This document shows, piece by piece, positions 32,680 to 42,307 of a stretch of DNA of 60,458 nt. The notes below the pieces were generated by a model, which worked only from the letters and a program-made list of their open reading frames with translations, was not told where the DNA came from and made no database searches. Position numbers and translations under genes: made by a program. The stretch comes from CAG-390 sp964579135 (GTDB lineage Bacteria; Bacillota; Clostridia; Oscillospirales; CAG-272), in contig CAZOFD010000007.1 of the NCBI GenBank assembly GCA_964579135.1, positions 1-60,458 on the forward strand, given 5' to 3'. Each line of letters opens with the position of its first letter. Within the stretch, counting starts at the first letter, position 1.

Positions 32680-34077
32680 ATGGAAAACGTAAAATCCAAG
32701 ACCGAAGCGGCAAAAGAACTCGTTTACGAAAAAAAGACCGTTTACGATCGCAAAAGCGACGAATTCGTCGACTCGGCATACGCATACGCCGAGGGATACC
32801 GCAAATTTCTCGACTCCGCAAAGACCGAGCGCGAGGCTGTCGCAACGGCGATTGCGATGGCGGAGGAGCACGGCTTCGTCCCCTATCGTTTCGGCGACGA
32901 GATAAAAAAAGGCGGAAGATACTACCTCAATAATCGTGACAAAAATCTGTTTTTGTTCACCGTCGGCAGCGAGCCTTTGACCGAGGGTATCCGTATATCC
33001 GCGGCTCACGTCGATTCGCCCCGCATCGACCTCAAACAAGTGCCCGTTTACGAGCAGGAGGGCTTTTGCTTCTTTAAAACGCATTATTACGGCGGCATAA
33101 GAAAATATCAATGGGTCGCAACTCCTTTGGCTCTGCACGGAGTCATCGTTAAAGCCGACGGCACCCGCATCAACGTTTGCATAGGCGAGGACCCCGCAGA
33201 TCCCGTGCTCTATATCAACGATCTGCTCCCCCACCTCGGTCACAAGCAGGATCGCGAGCCGATGGGCGACGCGATAAAGGGCGAAAATCTCAACCTGCTT
33301 CTCGGCAGCCGTCCGCTCGCTTCGGACGAGAGCGACGCCATCAAGCTTCGCGTGCTCGGCATCCTCAACGAAAAATACGGCATATCGGAAGAAGATTTTC
33401 TTTCCGCCGAGCTCAGTGCCGTACCCGCGGGCAACGCAAGAGACGCGGGGCTTGACCGCTCGATGATCTGCGCATACGGTCACGACGACAGAGTTTGCGC
33501 ATATCCCGCGCTAACCGCTATGTTCGAGAGCCTCGACTCACCGCGCAGTATGCTCTGCATACTCGCCGATAAAGAAGAAACGGGAAGCAACGGCGTTTCC
33601 GGCATGCAGTGCGACATAATGCTCGACGTTATCGACGCTATGGCTGCATCGCAAAACGTTTCCGCCTCGGCGGTAAGAGCGGCGTCCAAGTGCCTCTCCG
33701 CAGACGTGTCCGCGGCATACGACCCCAATTTTGCCGAAGCGTTTGAAAAACGTAACTCCGCCCTGCTCTCCTGCGGCGTGGTGCTTAACAAATACACCGG
33801 CTCGCGCGGCAAATACGGCACGAGCGACGCCTCCGCGGAATATATCGCTTGGTTGCGCTCCGTTATGGCAAAGGACGACGTCGTTTGGCAGTCGGGTGAG
33901 CTCGGCAAAGTCGACTTCGGCGGCGGCGGAACGGTCGCTATGTATATCGCCAACCACAACATCGACACCGTCGACCTCGGCGTACCGGTAATCTCTATGC
34001 ACGCGCCTTTCGAGATAATCGCCAAGGTCGACCTTTACGAGGCGCATCGCGGATTTTCCGCATTTAACCGCCACTGA
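32680..34077 (+). CDS. M18-family aminopeptidase
   Basis: A zinc aminopeptidase of the aspartyl aminopeptidase family that trims N-terminal residues from peptides in the cytoplasm. The 465-residue protein has the metal ligand motif AAHVDSPRIDLK at about residue 108, GHKQDREPMGD, YGHDDRVCAYPAL, the catalytic glutamates in ADKEETGSNG, and the last metal histidine in SMHAPFEI. The start at 32680 follows GGAAAGGA; upstream open frame in this phase belongs to another reading of the previous gene. The stop TGA overlaps the prfA ATG by one base. Confidence 0.92.
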   Translation: MENVKSKTEAAKELVYEKKTVYDRKSDEFVDSAYAYAEGYRKFLDSAKTEREAVATAIAMAEEHGFVPYRFGDEIKKGGRYYLNNRDKNLFLFTVGSEPLTEGIRISAAHVDSPRIDLKQVPVYEQEGFCFFKTHYYGGIRKYQWVATPLALHGVIVKADGTRINVCIGEDPADPVLYINDLLPHLGHKQDREPMGDAIKGENLNLLLGSRPLASDESDAIKLRVLGILNEKYGISEEDFLSAELSAVPAGNARDAGLDRSMICAYGHDDRVCAYPALTAMFESLDSPRSMLCILADKEETGSNGVSGMQCDIMLDVIDAMAASQNVSASAVRAASKCLSADVSAAYDPNFAEAFEKRNSALLSCGVVLNKYTGSRGKYGTSDASAEYIAWLRSVMAKDDVVWQSGELGKVDFGGGGTVAMYIANHNIDTVDLGVPVISMHAPFEIIAKVDLYEAHRGFSAFNRH

Positions 34078-35144
34078 TGCTCGAGCGTCTCGCAGAAGCG
34101 GAAAAAAGATACGAATCGCTTGCCGCAAGCCTTTGCGACGGTGATACGGCGTCGGATATAAAAAAATACGCCGCACTTTCTAAAGAATACAAAACGCTGA
34201 CCCCGATTATCGAAAAATATCGCGAGTACCGTGCGGCGTGTCTGCGCGCGAACGAGGCGAGCGAAATACTCGCCTCGCCCGCGGACGCGGAACTTCGCGC
34301 CTTGGCGCAAGAGGAGCTGCCGCTTGCGAAATCCGCCGCCGAGCACGCTTTTGCGGAACTGAAGATATTGCTTTTGCCGCGGGACGAAAACGACGACAAA
34401 AACGTCGAGGTCGAGATACGGGCGTGCGCGGGCGGAGACGAAGCCGCACTTTTCGCCGCAAAACTGTTTCGAATGTATTCTATGTACTGTGAGCGAGCGG
34501 GCTACCGCATCTCCGTCGTTTCCTCAAACGAAACGGAGCTCGGCGGCTTTCGCGAGATCGCTTTTTCCATCGAAGGTGACGGCGCGTATTCCCGCTTCAA
34601 ATTCGAGTCGGGCGTGCACCGCGTTCAGCGCGTTCCCGAGACCGAAACGCAAGGCAGGATACACACCTCGACCGTAAGCGTTGCCGTTCTGCCCGAAGCC
34701 GACGAGGTGGAGGTGGAGCTCTGCCCCGCCGACCTTGTTTTCGAATCGTGCAAATCGAGCGGCGCCGGCGGTCAACACATAAACAAGACCGAATCCGCGG
34801 TTCGCCTGACGCACAAGCCGAGCGGCATCGTGATCGAATGTCAGCAGGAACGCTCCCAATTTCAAAACAAAGAAAAGGCGCTGAAGCTCCTTCGCGCGAA
34901 ACTTTACGCCGTAAAACTCGCCGAGCGTGACAACGCCATTGCCTCGGAGCGCCACAGACAGATAGGCAGCGGCGACCGAAGCGAAAAAATACGAACGTAC
35001 AATTTCCCGCAAAACAGGGTGACCGACCACCGCATAGGTCTTACTCTTCATTCTCTCGACTCTTTCGTCAACGGTAATATCGGCGAAATGATAGACGCGC
35101 TTATAGCCGCCGACACCGCCGAAAAATTAAAAAACGGAAGCTGA
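34077..35144 (+). CDS. prfA: Peptide chain release factor 1
   Basis: RF1 recognises UAA and UAG and releases the finished protein on the ribosome. The 355-residue protein has the stop-codon-reading PxT motif (QRVPETETQGRIHTS), which separates RF1 from RF2, and the peptidyl-hydrolysis loop GAGGQHINKTESAVRLTHKP followed by ECQQERSQFQNKEKA. The C-terminal DHRIGLTLHSLD is also conserved. The start overlaps the aminopeptidase stop by one base (TGATG). The methyltransferase prmC that usually accompanies prfA is not next to it. Confidence 0.97.
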   Translation: MLERLAEAEKRYESLAASLCDGDTASDIKKYAALSKEYKTLTPIIEKYREYRAACLRANEASEILASPADAELRALAQEELPLAKSAAEHAFAELKILLLPRDENDDKNVEVEIRACAGGDEAALFAAKLFRMYSMYCERAGYRISVVSSNETELGGFREIAFSIEGDGAYSRFKFESGVHRVQRVPETETQGRIHTSTVSVAVLPEADEVEVELCPADLVFESCKSSGAGGQHINKTESAVRLTHKPSGIVIECQQERSQFQNKEKALKLLRAKLYAVKLAERDNAIASERHRQIGSGDRSEKIRTYNFPQNRVTDHRIGLTLHSLDSFVNGNIGEMIDALIAADTAEKLKNGS

Positions 35145-35155
35145 TATCCGAAATT

Positions 35156-36256
35156 ATGGAAACGAAAATAATCAAGTTTTCCCCCGATCTCGACGTTCGG
35201 GAGCAACTTATACCCGCCGCGGAGATACTTCGTCGCGGCGGCACCGTTGTATTTCCGACCGAAACGGTTTACGGTCTCGGAGCGGACGCCACGCACGAAG
35301 AGTGCGCCGCGAAGATCTACAAAGCCAAAGGGCGTCCGTCGGACAACCCGTTGATCGTGCACGTCGCGCACCCCGAGGACGCGGAGCCGTACGCCGTAAC
35401 CTCGGCGCTGTATTACAAATTGGCAAATCAATTTATGCCGGGACCGCTGACGGTGATTATGCCGCGCAAGCCCACCGTGCCGAAAACCGTAACGGGCGGA
35501 CTTGACACGGTTGCCGTGCGCTGCCCGGCGCACCCGGTCGCCAACGCCCTTATCGAGCTTGCCGCTCTGCCCGTTGCCGCGCCGAGCGCCAATATATCCG
35601 GCAGACCCTCGCCGACTTGCGCACGCCACGCCATCGAAGATCTCGACGGAAAGGTCGATTGCATAATCGACGGGGGCGAATCGCTTTTCGGTATGGAATC
35701 GACGATAGTCTCCGTCGACGGAGACGACTCGCTCACGCTGTTGCGCCCCGGCGCCGTAACCTACGACGCGCTTTGTTGCGTTTGCTCGTCGGTAAGGATA
35801 GCCGAAGCCGTAACGCACGCGCTGAAAGACGGAGAAAGGCCGCTCTCGCCGGGGATGAAATATCGCCATTATGCCCCCGCCAAGCCCCTCGCACTAGTCT
35901 GCGGCACCGACGAAGAGCGGCTTGAATTCTTTAAGCGCAAACAAACCGAGGGCGGATGCATAATCGTCTGCTACGACGAGCAGGCGACGTCGCTTGCGCC
36001 GCAAGGCGTAATAAAGATCGGCGGCAAAGACGACTTTGCAGCGCAAGGGCACCGTATGTTCGCAGCCCTGCGCGAATGCGACGAAATCGCGGGCGACAGA
36101 ATATACGCAAACCTGCCGGGCACGAGCGGGCTCGGGCTCGCTGTTTACAACCGACTGATACGCGCCGCCGCGCACACGGTAATAAACGCGCGCGACGAGC
36201 TATCGCACCGAAACGCGTCGGCGCCGCACTGTGCGTGCGACGTACAAATCACTTGA
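35156..36256 (+). CDS. Threonylcarbamoyl-AMP synthase, Sua5/YwlC type
   Basis: This enzyme makes threonylcarbamoyl-adenylate from threonine, bicarbonate and ATP, the first step of the t6A37 tRNA modification. Of 366 residues, the N-terminal YrdC domain (1-210) has GGTVVFPTETVYGLGADA, KIYKAKGRPSDNPLIVH, FMPGPLTVIM and VAAPSANISGRPSPT. The linker SPGMKYRHYAPAKPL and the C-terminal Rossmann-like Sua5 domain follow, so it is the long (Sua5) form. It lies 11 bases after prfA and is the usual neighbour of that gene in Bacillota. The very C-terminal ~20 residues look non-conserved. Confidence 0.95.
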   Translation: METKIIKFSPDLDVREQLIPAAEILRRGGTVVFPTETVYGLGADATHEECAAKIYKAKGRPSDNPLIVHVAHPEDAEPYAVTSALYYKLANQFMPGPLTVIMPRKPTVPKTVTGGLDTVAVRCPAHPVANALIELAALPVAAPSANISGRPSPTCARHAIEDLDGKVDCIIDGGESLFGMESTIVSVDGDDSLTLLRPGAVTYDALCCVCSSVRIAEAVTHALKDGERPLSPGMKYRHYAPAKPLALVCGTDEERLEFFKRKQTEGGCIIVCYDEQATSLAPQGVIKIGGKDDFAAQGHRMFAALRECDEIAGDRIYANLPGTSGLGLAVYNRLIRAAAHTVINARDELSHRNASAPHCACDVQIT

Positions 36257-36274
36257 CCTAAACGGAGAAAGCAA

Positions 36275-38533
36275 ATGGCAAAGCAAGCGGAAAAGCAAAA
36301 CGGAAAAAAACGCTCTCACAAAGCCGAGATACCGACCGTTCACGCACCGATAACGGACCAACCCATAACGGATACCATAGAAAAAAACTATATGCCGTAC
36401 GTTATGAGCGTTATCGTTTCGCGTGCGATACCCGAGATCGACGGATTCAAGCCGTCGCACCGAAAGTTGCTTTACACCATGTACAAAATGGGACTTTTGA
36501 CGGGCAATCGAACGAAAAGCGCCAACGTCGTCGGGCAGACTATGAAGCTCAACCCGCACGGCGACGCCGCGATATACGAGACGATGGTGCGCCTGACGCG
36601 CGGCAACGCCTCCCTTTTGCACCCGTTCGTGGATTCGAAAGGCTCTTTCGGAAAGCAGTACAGTTCGAGTATGGTATACGCCGCGTCGAGATACACCGAG
36701 GTAAAGCTCGACAAATTCGCCTCAGAACTTTTTGTGGGAATAGATAAAAACGCCGTCGATATGGCTGACAACTACGACGGCACGATGAAAGAGCCCGTGC
36801 TTTTGCCGACAACCTTCCCCAACATCCTCGTAACCCCCAACCTCGGTATAGCTGTCGGTATGGCGTCGAACATCTGCTCTTTTAACCTTGCCGAGGTCTG
36901 CGACGCGACGGTCGCGCTTTTGCGCGAGCCCGATCTCTCGACGGACAAGCTGCTCGCGATAATGCCAGCCCCCGACTTTCCGGGCGGCGGCGAGATCATA
37001 TACGACGCGGAAAGTATGCGCAAGGTATACGAAACGGGCTCGGGCTCGGTAAGAATCCGCTCGAAATACAGATACGACAAAGCCTCCAACTGCATCGACA
37101 TATTGGAGATCCCGTATTCCACAACGATCGAGATAATAATGAAGCGGCTGACGGAAATGATAAAAGACAATCAGCTTCGCGAAGTGGTGGATTTCAGAGA
37201 CGAGATCGACCTCTCCGGCTTCAAACTGACTCTCGACCTGCGCCGCGGCACCGACCCCGACGCACTTATGCTCAAACTTTTCAAACAGACAAAGCTCGAG
37301 GACTCGTTCTCGTGCAACTTTAACGTTTTGATAGATTCCGCCCCGCGGCAGATGGGCGTCGCCGAGATTTTGCGCGAATGGATAAAGTTCCGCTCATCCT
37401 GTCTGCGCCGCGAGCTTGCTTTCGATCTCGAAAAAAAGAAAGAAAAGCTGCATCTCCTCGTCGGACTCGGCAAGATACTGCTCGACGTTGATAAAGCGAT
37501 AAAGATCATCCGCGAAACGAAAAAAGAGAGCGAGGTCGTGCCGAATCTTTGCCAAGGCTTCGGCATCGACTCAAGGCAAGCGGAATTTATCGCCGAGATC
37601 AAACTTCGTAACCTTAACCGTGAATATATCGTCAATCGTATAAACGATATCGACGTTCTGAAGAACGACATAGCCTCCACCGAGGCGATACTCGCGGACG
37701 AATTCAAGCTTCGCGAGCTGATAGCGTCGCAGCTGACCGAGATCAAGAAAAAATACGGCAAACCGCGTCTCTCCACGATAGTCGCCGCGCACGAGGTAGC
37801 GGTCTACAATCCCGAAGAACACGTTGAGAATTATCCCGTAAAGCTCTTCCTTACGAAAACGGGATATCTGAAAAAGATCACCGAAAAATCGCTTCGCGGC
37901 AACGACGAACAAAAGCTCAAAGAAAACGACTGTATCTTGTTCAGCACGGACGCGGAAAACGTTTCGGAGCTGGCGTTCTTTACCGACCGCGGACAAGTAT
38001 ATCGCTGTCGCGCCCAGGACGTAAGCGACTGCAAAGCCTCCGAATTCGGCGAATATCTGCCTGCCAAGCTCGGATTCGACGAAAACGAAAAACCGCTGCT
38101 TATGCACGTCGGCTCCGAATGGAGCGAAAACGTAAATATGGTCTTCGTTTTCGAGAACGGCAAAGGCGTACGCGTCCCTATGTCGGCATACGCCATAAAG
38201 GGCAATCGCCGCAAGATGACGGGCGCATATTCCACACTCTCGCCGCTTGTCGGCATCTTCAAGGAGACCGTTCCCTTTGAGATACTGATAAAAACCGACA
38301 CCGAGCGCGCAATTGTCATATCCACCTCGCTGATACCGCAAAAAACGACGAGAACCGCCCAAGGCGTTCAACTCATAACGCTTAAAAAAGGCTCCAAAAT
38401 CGCCGGCGTATATTCGGATTTTGCCGATCGATTCGAAAGCACCAAAGGATACAAAAAAATAAAGATCCCCGCTTCGCCCGTTCTGCTTGTCGAAAAAGAT
38501 ATGGAAAAAATGCAGGTAAAGATAGACGTCTGA
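36275..38533 (+). CDS. Type IIA topoisomerase subunit A (DNA gyrase/topoisomerase IV A)
   Basis: The DNA-cutting subunit of a gyrase or topoisomerase IV. The 752-residue protein has a basic 25-residue leader, then the winged-helix domain VMSVIVSRAIPEIDGFKPSHRK and the active-site tyrosine in AASRYTEVKL, the GIDKNAVDMADNYDGTMKEP segment, and the coiled tower (residues 380-500). The C-terminal part has blade-like repeats (KLFLTKTGYLKKIT, DRGQVYRCRAQD) but no clear GyrA box (QRRGGKG), which favours topoisomerase IV. The partner B subunit is not adjacent, although ParC and ParE are commonly neighbours. The start has GGAGA upstream. Confidence 0.88.
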   Translation: MAKQAEKQNGKKRSHKAEIPTVHAPITDQPITDTIEKNYMPYVMSVIVSRAIPEIDGFKPSHRKLLYTMYKMGLLTGNRTKSANVVGQTMKLNPHGDAAIYETMVRLTRGNASLLHPFVDSKGSFGKQYSSSMVYAASRYTEVKLDKFASELFVGIDKNAVDMADNYDGTMKEPVLLPTTFPNILVTPNLGIAVGMASNICSFNLAEVCDATVALLREPDLSTDKLLAIMPAPDFPGGGEIIYDAESMRKVYETGSGSVRIRSKYRYDKASNCIDILEIPYSTTIEIIMKRLTEMIKDNQLREVVDFRDEIDLSGFKLTLDLRRGTDPDALMLKLFKQTKLEDSFSCNFNVLIDSAPRQMGVAEILREWIKFRSSCLRRELAFDLEKKKEKLHLLVGLGKILLDVDKAIKIIRETKKESEVVPNLCQGFGIDSRQAEFIAEIKLRNLNREYIVNRINDIDVLKNDIASTEAILADEFKLRELIASQLTEIKKKYGKPRLSTIVAAHEVAVYNPEEHVENYPVKLFLTKTGYLKKITEKSLRGNDEQKLKENDCILFSTDAENVSELAFFTDRGQVYRCRAQDVSDCKASEFGEYLPAKLGFDENEKPLLMHVGSEWSENVNMVFVFENGKGVRVPMSAYAIKGNRRKMTGAYSTLSPLVGIFKETVPFEILIKTDTERAIVISTSLIPQKTTRTAQGVQLITLKKGSKIAGVYSDFADRFESTKGYKKIKIPASPVLLVEKDMEKMQVKIDV

Positions 38534-38642
38534 CTTTTGCGCCAACGCCGCCGAAGCACGTCGGCGTCAAGCGCGTTTTCGCAAAAATGCAAAATCGGCG
38601 TCGAACCGAAAGAAACTGATCGAAATAACAAGGATATAAAGT

Positions 38643-39596
38643 ATGAAAAACAAAAGGAAACAAGTGCTCATAATCATTCTTGCTCTGATCGCGTCGGCAG
38701 CCTCGTCGCTGACCGTATTCGCAGCCGCGTCGTATGACAGCTCGAAAGACCCCGTAGTCTCTCTCTCGGGTATGAAAGCATACGTCACCGAGGCTCTTTC
38801 TTCCGTGTTTTCCTCCATATCGAGCCTCGAAAGCAGGATGGAAGCCGTGGAACTCGGCGGCGGCGGATCCTCGGGCTCTTCTCCGTCCACCGAAAGTCTG
38901 CAAGCATTGCTCGAGCGCATAAAAGCGCTCGAAGAGCGCTCATCCTCGCTCGAAAAGAGCAACACTGCGTTGTCGGGCGAGCTTACGAAGACCAAAAACG
39001 AGCTTTCTTCCCTGATATCCGAGTTGCAACAGCAATACAATTCACTGAAAAACGAAATCGATTCCGTTTCGTCGGATATTTCGGGGCTGCGCAGTCAGCT
39101 TTCGTCTCTTTCGGGCGACGTGTCGACACTCTCGAAGAACTTTAAGCAAATATCCGACATTTCCACAAAACTCGAGACCGTAACCTACAAGGTCAACAAC
39201 CTGCTCGGCGACAACGGCGACATAGCGCAGCTTAAAAAGTCGTGCCAAGAAATAAGCGAAGAATTCCAAAAGATAAAAGACGAGGTCGGTCAAACGTATA
39301 ACGCCGTGTTTGTCGAATACGGCTCGGTAATATACGCCAACGATGTCGACGACACCGCGCTCGTCGTACTTCGCTTCGGCTCCGCCGTCGTAGTTTCGCC
39401 TTTTACCGAGGCGGGAAAGGCGCAGGGGCTGAACGACCTTTCCGACGGTACAGAGCTGCTCGACGGCGAATCCGTGCCGCTCTATCACAACGTTCTGATC
39501 CCCCGCGGCGGAGACGACGGCAGAGGCATACGCATAACCTCCGTTGACGGAGCTTGGATAATGATCGGAGGTGACTATAAAATTGTCACGCCGTAA
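38643..39596 (+). CDS. Secreted coiled-coil protein, unknown function
   Basis: A 317-residue exported protein. Residues 8-28 are a signal peptide (LIIILALIASAASSLTVFAA). Residues 45-215 are a long helical coiled coil with serine, leucine and glutamate heptads, broken by a GGGGSSGSSPS hinge near residue 75. Residues 225-317 form a compact domain (FVEYGSVIYANDVDDTALVV, LNDLSDGTELLDGESVPLYH, LIPRGGDDGRGIRITS, AWIMIGGDY) that I have seen in other clostridial hypothetical proteins but cannot name. It overlaps the next, SpoIID-domain gene by 14 bases, so the two secreted proteins are made together. Confidence 0.8.
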   Translation: MKNKRKQVLIIILALIASAASSLTVFAAASYDSSKDPVVSLSGMKAYVTEALSSVFSSISSLESRMEAVELGGGGSSGSSPSTESLQALLERIKALEERSSSLEKSNTALSGELTKTKNELSSLISELQQQYNSLKNEIDSVSSDISGLRSQLSSLSGDVSTLSKNFKQISDISTKLETVTYKVNNLLGDNGDIAQLKKSCQEISEEFQKIKDEVGQTYNAVFVEYGSVIYANDVDDTALVVLRFGSAVVVSPFTEAGKAQGLNDLSDGTELLDGESVPLYHNVLIPRGGDDGRGIRITSVDGAWIMIGGDYKIVTP

Positions 39597-41583
39597 AAAA
39601 ATCGGATTTCAAAAGACCGTGCTGCGCGTTACGGCGGCGATACTTGCCTGCTTGATGGCGGCGGCTGCGCTTTTTACTCTCATCGGTTTTATCATAGACG
39701 CCTCCGCCACCGACGGCGAGCTCGACAAATATGCTTTTTCCTGCAAAAAGACCGACGGCGCGAACGACGAGTTTTACGTTGCCGTAGGTTTGAGATACGG
39801 CTCGGCGGTCAAAGCCTCGCACGCCGTCAGCTCGCCCTACGGATTTATCGCGGGCGAGGTGTATATCGACTCCGACTCAAGGCAATTCACCCCGTTTTTG
39901 ACGATCGACGAGAGTGCTCTCGTGATCGCCGCCGACGCCAATCTCGTTTATAAATCCGGCACGCTCGAGATCGCCGCAAGCGAAAAAAGCACGGATATCG
40001 GCGCGTATCACGTTCAGCTTTCGCTTGACGGCACTGCGGCTTGGGCGCGCATCGATGAACTCTCAACGCTCTTTTTTGCCGAGTACGGGCACGTATTTCC
40101 CGCGCAGATCTCGGGCGAACGTGTCGTTCGCGTCGGCGCTTTCGCAAGCTACTCCGATGCGTCGGCAGCCGCGGCAAAGATCGGCTCGTCGATCGAGGGC
40201 TTTACCGTATCGGTCGCGTCTCCGTCGGCTGACGGCATCTGCGTGATAAACGAGGATTGCGACACCATCCTTTTCGAATATACCGCCGGCGGCAATTACA
40301 GCGGCGCGGTGTGCCCTCTTCAGTCCGGCAACGCCGACGACGGCAGAGCGTATATCTACTATGCTCCGACAACGCACCTTTACGACGGCGTGTTCGCTTT
40401 TCGTCGCTATTCCGACGCCGACGTCGCGGGGCTTACCCTCATAAATCTCGTTTCTATGCAGCGCTACGTCGAGGGCGTTTTGCCGAGCGAGATTTCCTCC
40501 GCTTGGCCGCTCGAAACGCAAAAGGCTTTTGCAGTAACCGTACGCGCTTATACCGTATCAAACCTCGGCTCGTACATAACGGCATACGGTTTCGATCTGA
40601 AAAACACTGCCAGCAGCCAGGTGTATCGCGGCAGATATTCCGTTAATTCCACGGTCGAACGTGCGGTGGCGGAAACGAAGAACTTGGCGCTGAGTTACGG
40701 CACGACGCTTGTCTCGGGGTACTATTCATCCTCGCAGGGCGGATATTCCGTCGGCACGAAATACGTTTGGGGCGGAACCACGGGCTCGTACCTCGCAACG
40801 CAAGCGACTCCTTGGGAGAATTATTCCGCCGTATCGCGCGGTTTTTGGAATTTCGAAATGACGGAAAAAGAGCTTTTGACCGCATTCGGCATATATGATT
40901 ACGGCGACACCGTCGCAGACGTCAGTTACGAGTTCGCGGGCGAAAGCACGTATATCTACTCTATGACGGTTACCGACAGCACGGGAGAAAGCGCGACGAT
41001 AACGCGCACCTCGAAGATAAAAGCCGCTTTCGACGATTACGGCGCTCTTTCCGCCAATCTGATGATTGGCAAAGGCTCTCTCGATTACGTCTACGACAAA
41101 GTTATCTCGACCCGAGTCGTTGACCTTTCGGCGTCGTACACCGGAAAAGTTGACGTACAGACCTCGGGCGGCGTGACGTCCGTCGACGCGGGCTCGCTTT
41201 CGTATTATACCGCCGACGGCGTTTTTACGAAAGACGAATCCGGCTCTCTGTACGTGCAAACGGCAAACGGTACCGTTATTTTAACGTCGGCAGACGATAT
41301 ATCCGTTTCAACAAAACCGGATGAAAACGGCTATTACACCTACGTTTCGAACTACGGCACGTTTCTTATCATCACGGAGCTCCAACAGATAAAGCAAACG
41401 TACGTCGCCGCAAACGCGTCGAATTACGTTATCGTCGGGCGCGGAAACGGGCACGGCGTCGGCGCCAGCCAATACGGTATGTATCACCTTGCAAATGCGG
41501 GCGCAACGTACGACCAGATACTCGCGGCATACTATCCCGGAACGGAGATAACGAACTTCTTCGAATATTGGAACAAACGGTGA
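39583..41583 (+). CDS. SpoIID/LytB-domain secreted protein with an internal SPOR-like segment
   Basis: A 666-residue exported wall-associated protein. After a membrane helix (VLRVTAAILACLMAAAALFT) and an N-terminal region, residues about 180-215 resemble a SPOR peptidoglycan-binding repeat (RVVRVGAFASYSDASAAAAK). The SpoIID domain follows (MQRYVEGVLPSEISSAWPLE with the catalytic glutamate, then QKAFAVTVRAYTVSN), ending in GRGNGHGVGASQYGMYHLAN and YYPGTEI. SpoIID enzymes cut stripped glycan strands during engulfment. The start is a TTG at 39583, chosen because GGAGGTGA at 39567-39574 sits 8 bases upstream; the GTG at 39571 lies inside that site. Confidence 0.9.
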   Translation: MSRRKKIGFQKTVLRVTAAILACLMAAAALFTLIGFIIDASATDGELDKYAFSCKKTDGANDEFYVAVGLRYGSAVKASHAVSSPYGFIAGEVYIDSDSRQFTPFLTIDESALVIAADANLVYKSGTLEIAASEKSTDIGAYHVQLSLDGTAAWARIDELSTLFFAEYGHVFPAQISGERVVRVGAFASYSDASAAAAKIGSSIEGFTVSVASPSADGICVINEDCDTILFEYTAGGNYSGAVCPLQSGNADDGRAYIYYAPTTHLYDGVFAFRRYSDADVAGLTLINLVSMQRYVEGVLPSEISSAWPLETQKAFAVTVRAYTVSNLGSYITAYGFDLKNTASSQVYRGRYSVNSTVERAVAETKNLALSYGTTLVSGYYSSSQGGYSVGTKYVWGGTTGSYLATQATPWENYSAVSRGFWNFEMTEKELLTAFGIYDYGDTVADVSYEFAGESTYIYSMTVTDSTGESATITRTSKIKAAFDDYGALSANLMIGKGSLDYVYDKVISTRVVDLSASYTGKVDVQTSGGVTSVDAGSLSYYTADGVFTKDESGSLYVQTANGTVILTSADDISVSTKPDENGYYTYVSNYGTFLIITELQQIKQTYVAANASNYVIVGRGNGHGVGASQYGMYHLANAGATYDQILAAYYPGTEITNFFEYWNKR

Positions 41584-41591
41584 ACAAGGCA

Positions 41592-42254
41592 ATGACAAAA
41601 AGCGAAATATTATCTCACGTAGATCACACCCTGCTATCCCCAACGGCAACGTGGGAGGATATCCGCAAAACCTGCGACGAAGCCGTCGAGTTCGGCGTTG
41701 CCTCGGTATGTATCCCACCCGCTTTCGTAAAACGCGCGGCGAAATACGTCGGCAACCGTATCCCGATCTGCACCGTTGTCGGTTTCCCGCTCGGGTATTC
41801 GGCGCCGCAGATCAAGGTCGCGGAAGCGGCGCTTGCCGTCGCCCAAGGCGCATCGGAGGTCGATATGGTTGCGTCGCTCGCCTGCGTCAAAAGCGGCGAC
41901 CTCGCCGCATTCGCATCCGAGGTACGCGCGGTAAAAGAGGCTTGCGGCAAAAAAACGCTCAAAGTTATAATAGAGACCTGCCTTTTGACCGACGAAGAAA
42001 AGGTCCGCGCTTGTCGCTCGATATTCGAAGCGGGGGCTGATTTTGTCAAAACGTCGACCGGCTTTTCAAGCGGCGGTGCCACCGAGCACGACGTCGCGTT
42101 GCTTGTCGAAAGCGCCCCTGCGGGACTTTCGGTTAAAGCCTCGGGCGGCATATCCGATTTTGCATTTGCCCAAAGGCTGCTTGAGCTCGGCGCGTCGCGC
42201 CTCGGAACGAGCAAACTCGTCAAGCTCGCATCGGCGGAGCGAAACAAAGCGTAA
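41592..42254 (+). CDS. deoC: Deoxyribose-phosphate aldolase
   Basis: DeoC splits 2-deoxyribose-5-phosphate into glyceraldehyde-3-phosphate and acetaldehyde in deoxynucleoside catabolism. The 220-residue TIM barrel has SHVDHTLLSPTATWEDI, VCIPPAFV, VGFPLGYSAPQIK, ASEVDMVASL, the proton-relay lysine in LKVIIETCLL, the Schiff-base lysine in DFVKTSTGFSSGGAT, and SVKASGGISD. ATG at 41592 is preferred; TTG and GTG codons upstream overlap the SpoIID-type gene. It follows that gene by 8 bases and ends at a strong terminator. Its link to the nucleoside importer is functional guesswork. Confidence 0.95.
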   Translation: MTKSEILSHVDHTLLSPTATWEDIRKTCDEAVEFGVASVCIPPAFVKRAAKYVGNRIPICTVVGFPLGYSAPQIKVAEAALAVAQGASEVDMVASLACVKSGDLAAFASEVRAVKEACGKKTLKVIIETCLLTDEEKVRACRSIFEAGADFVKTSTGFSSGGATEHDVALLVESAPAGLSVKASGGISDFAFAQRLLELGASRLGTSKLVKLASAERNKA

Positions 42255-42271
42255 CTTCGTTTATAAAGAAT

Positions 42272-42307
42272 AAATACCCGTCCGTGATCACTCTCGGACG
42301 GGTATTT
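42272..42307. terminator. Intrinsic terminator after deoC
   Basis: A 13-bp perfect stem (42272-42284 with 42295-42307) with a ten-base loop, T-rich on the + side and A-rich on the other side. Confidence 0.88.
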
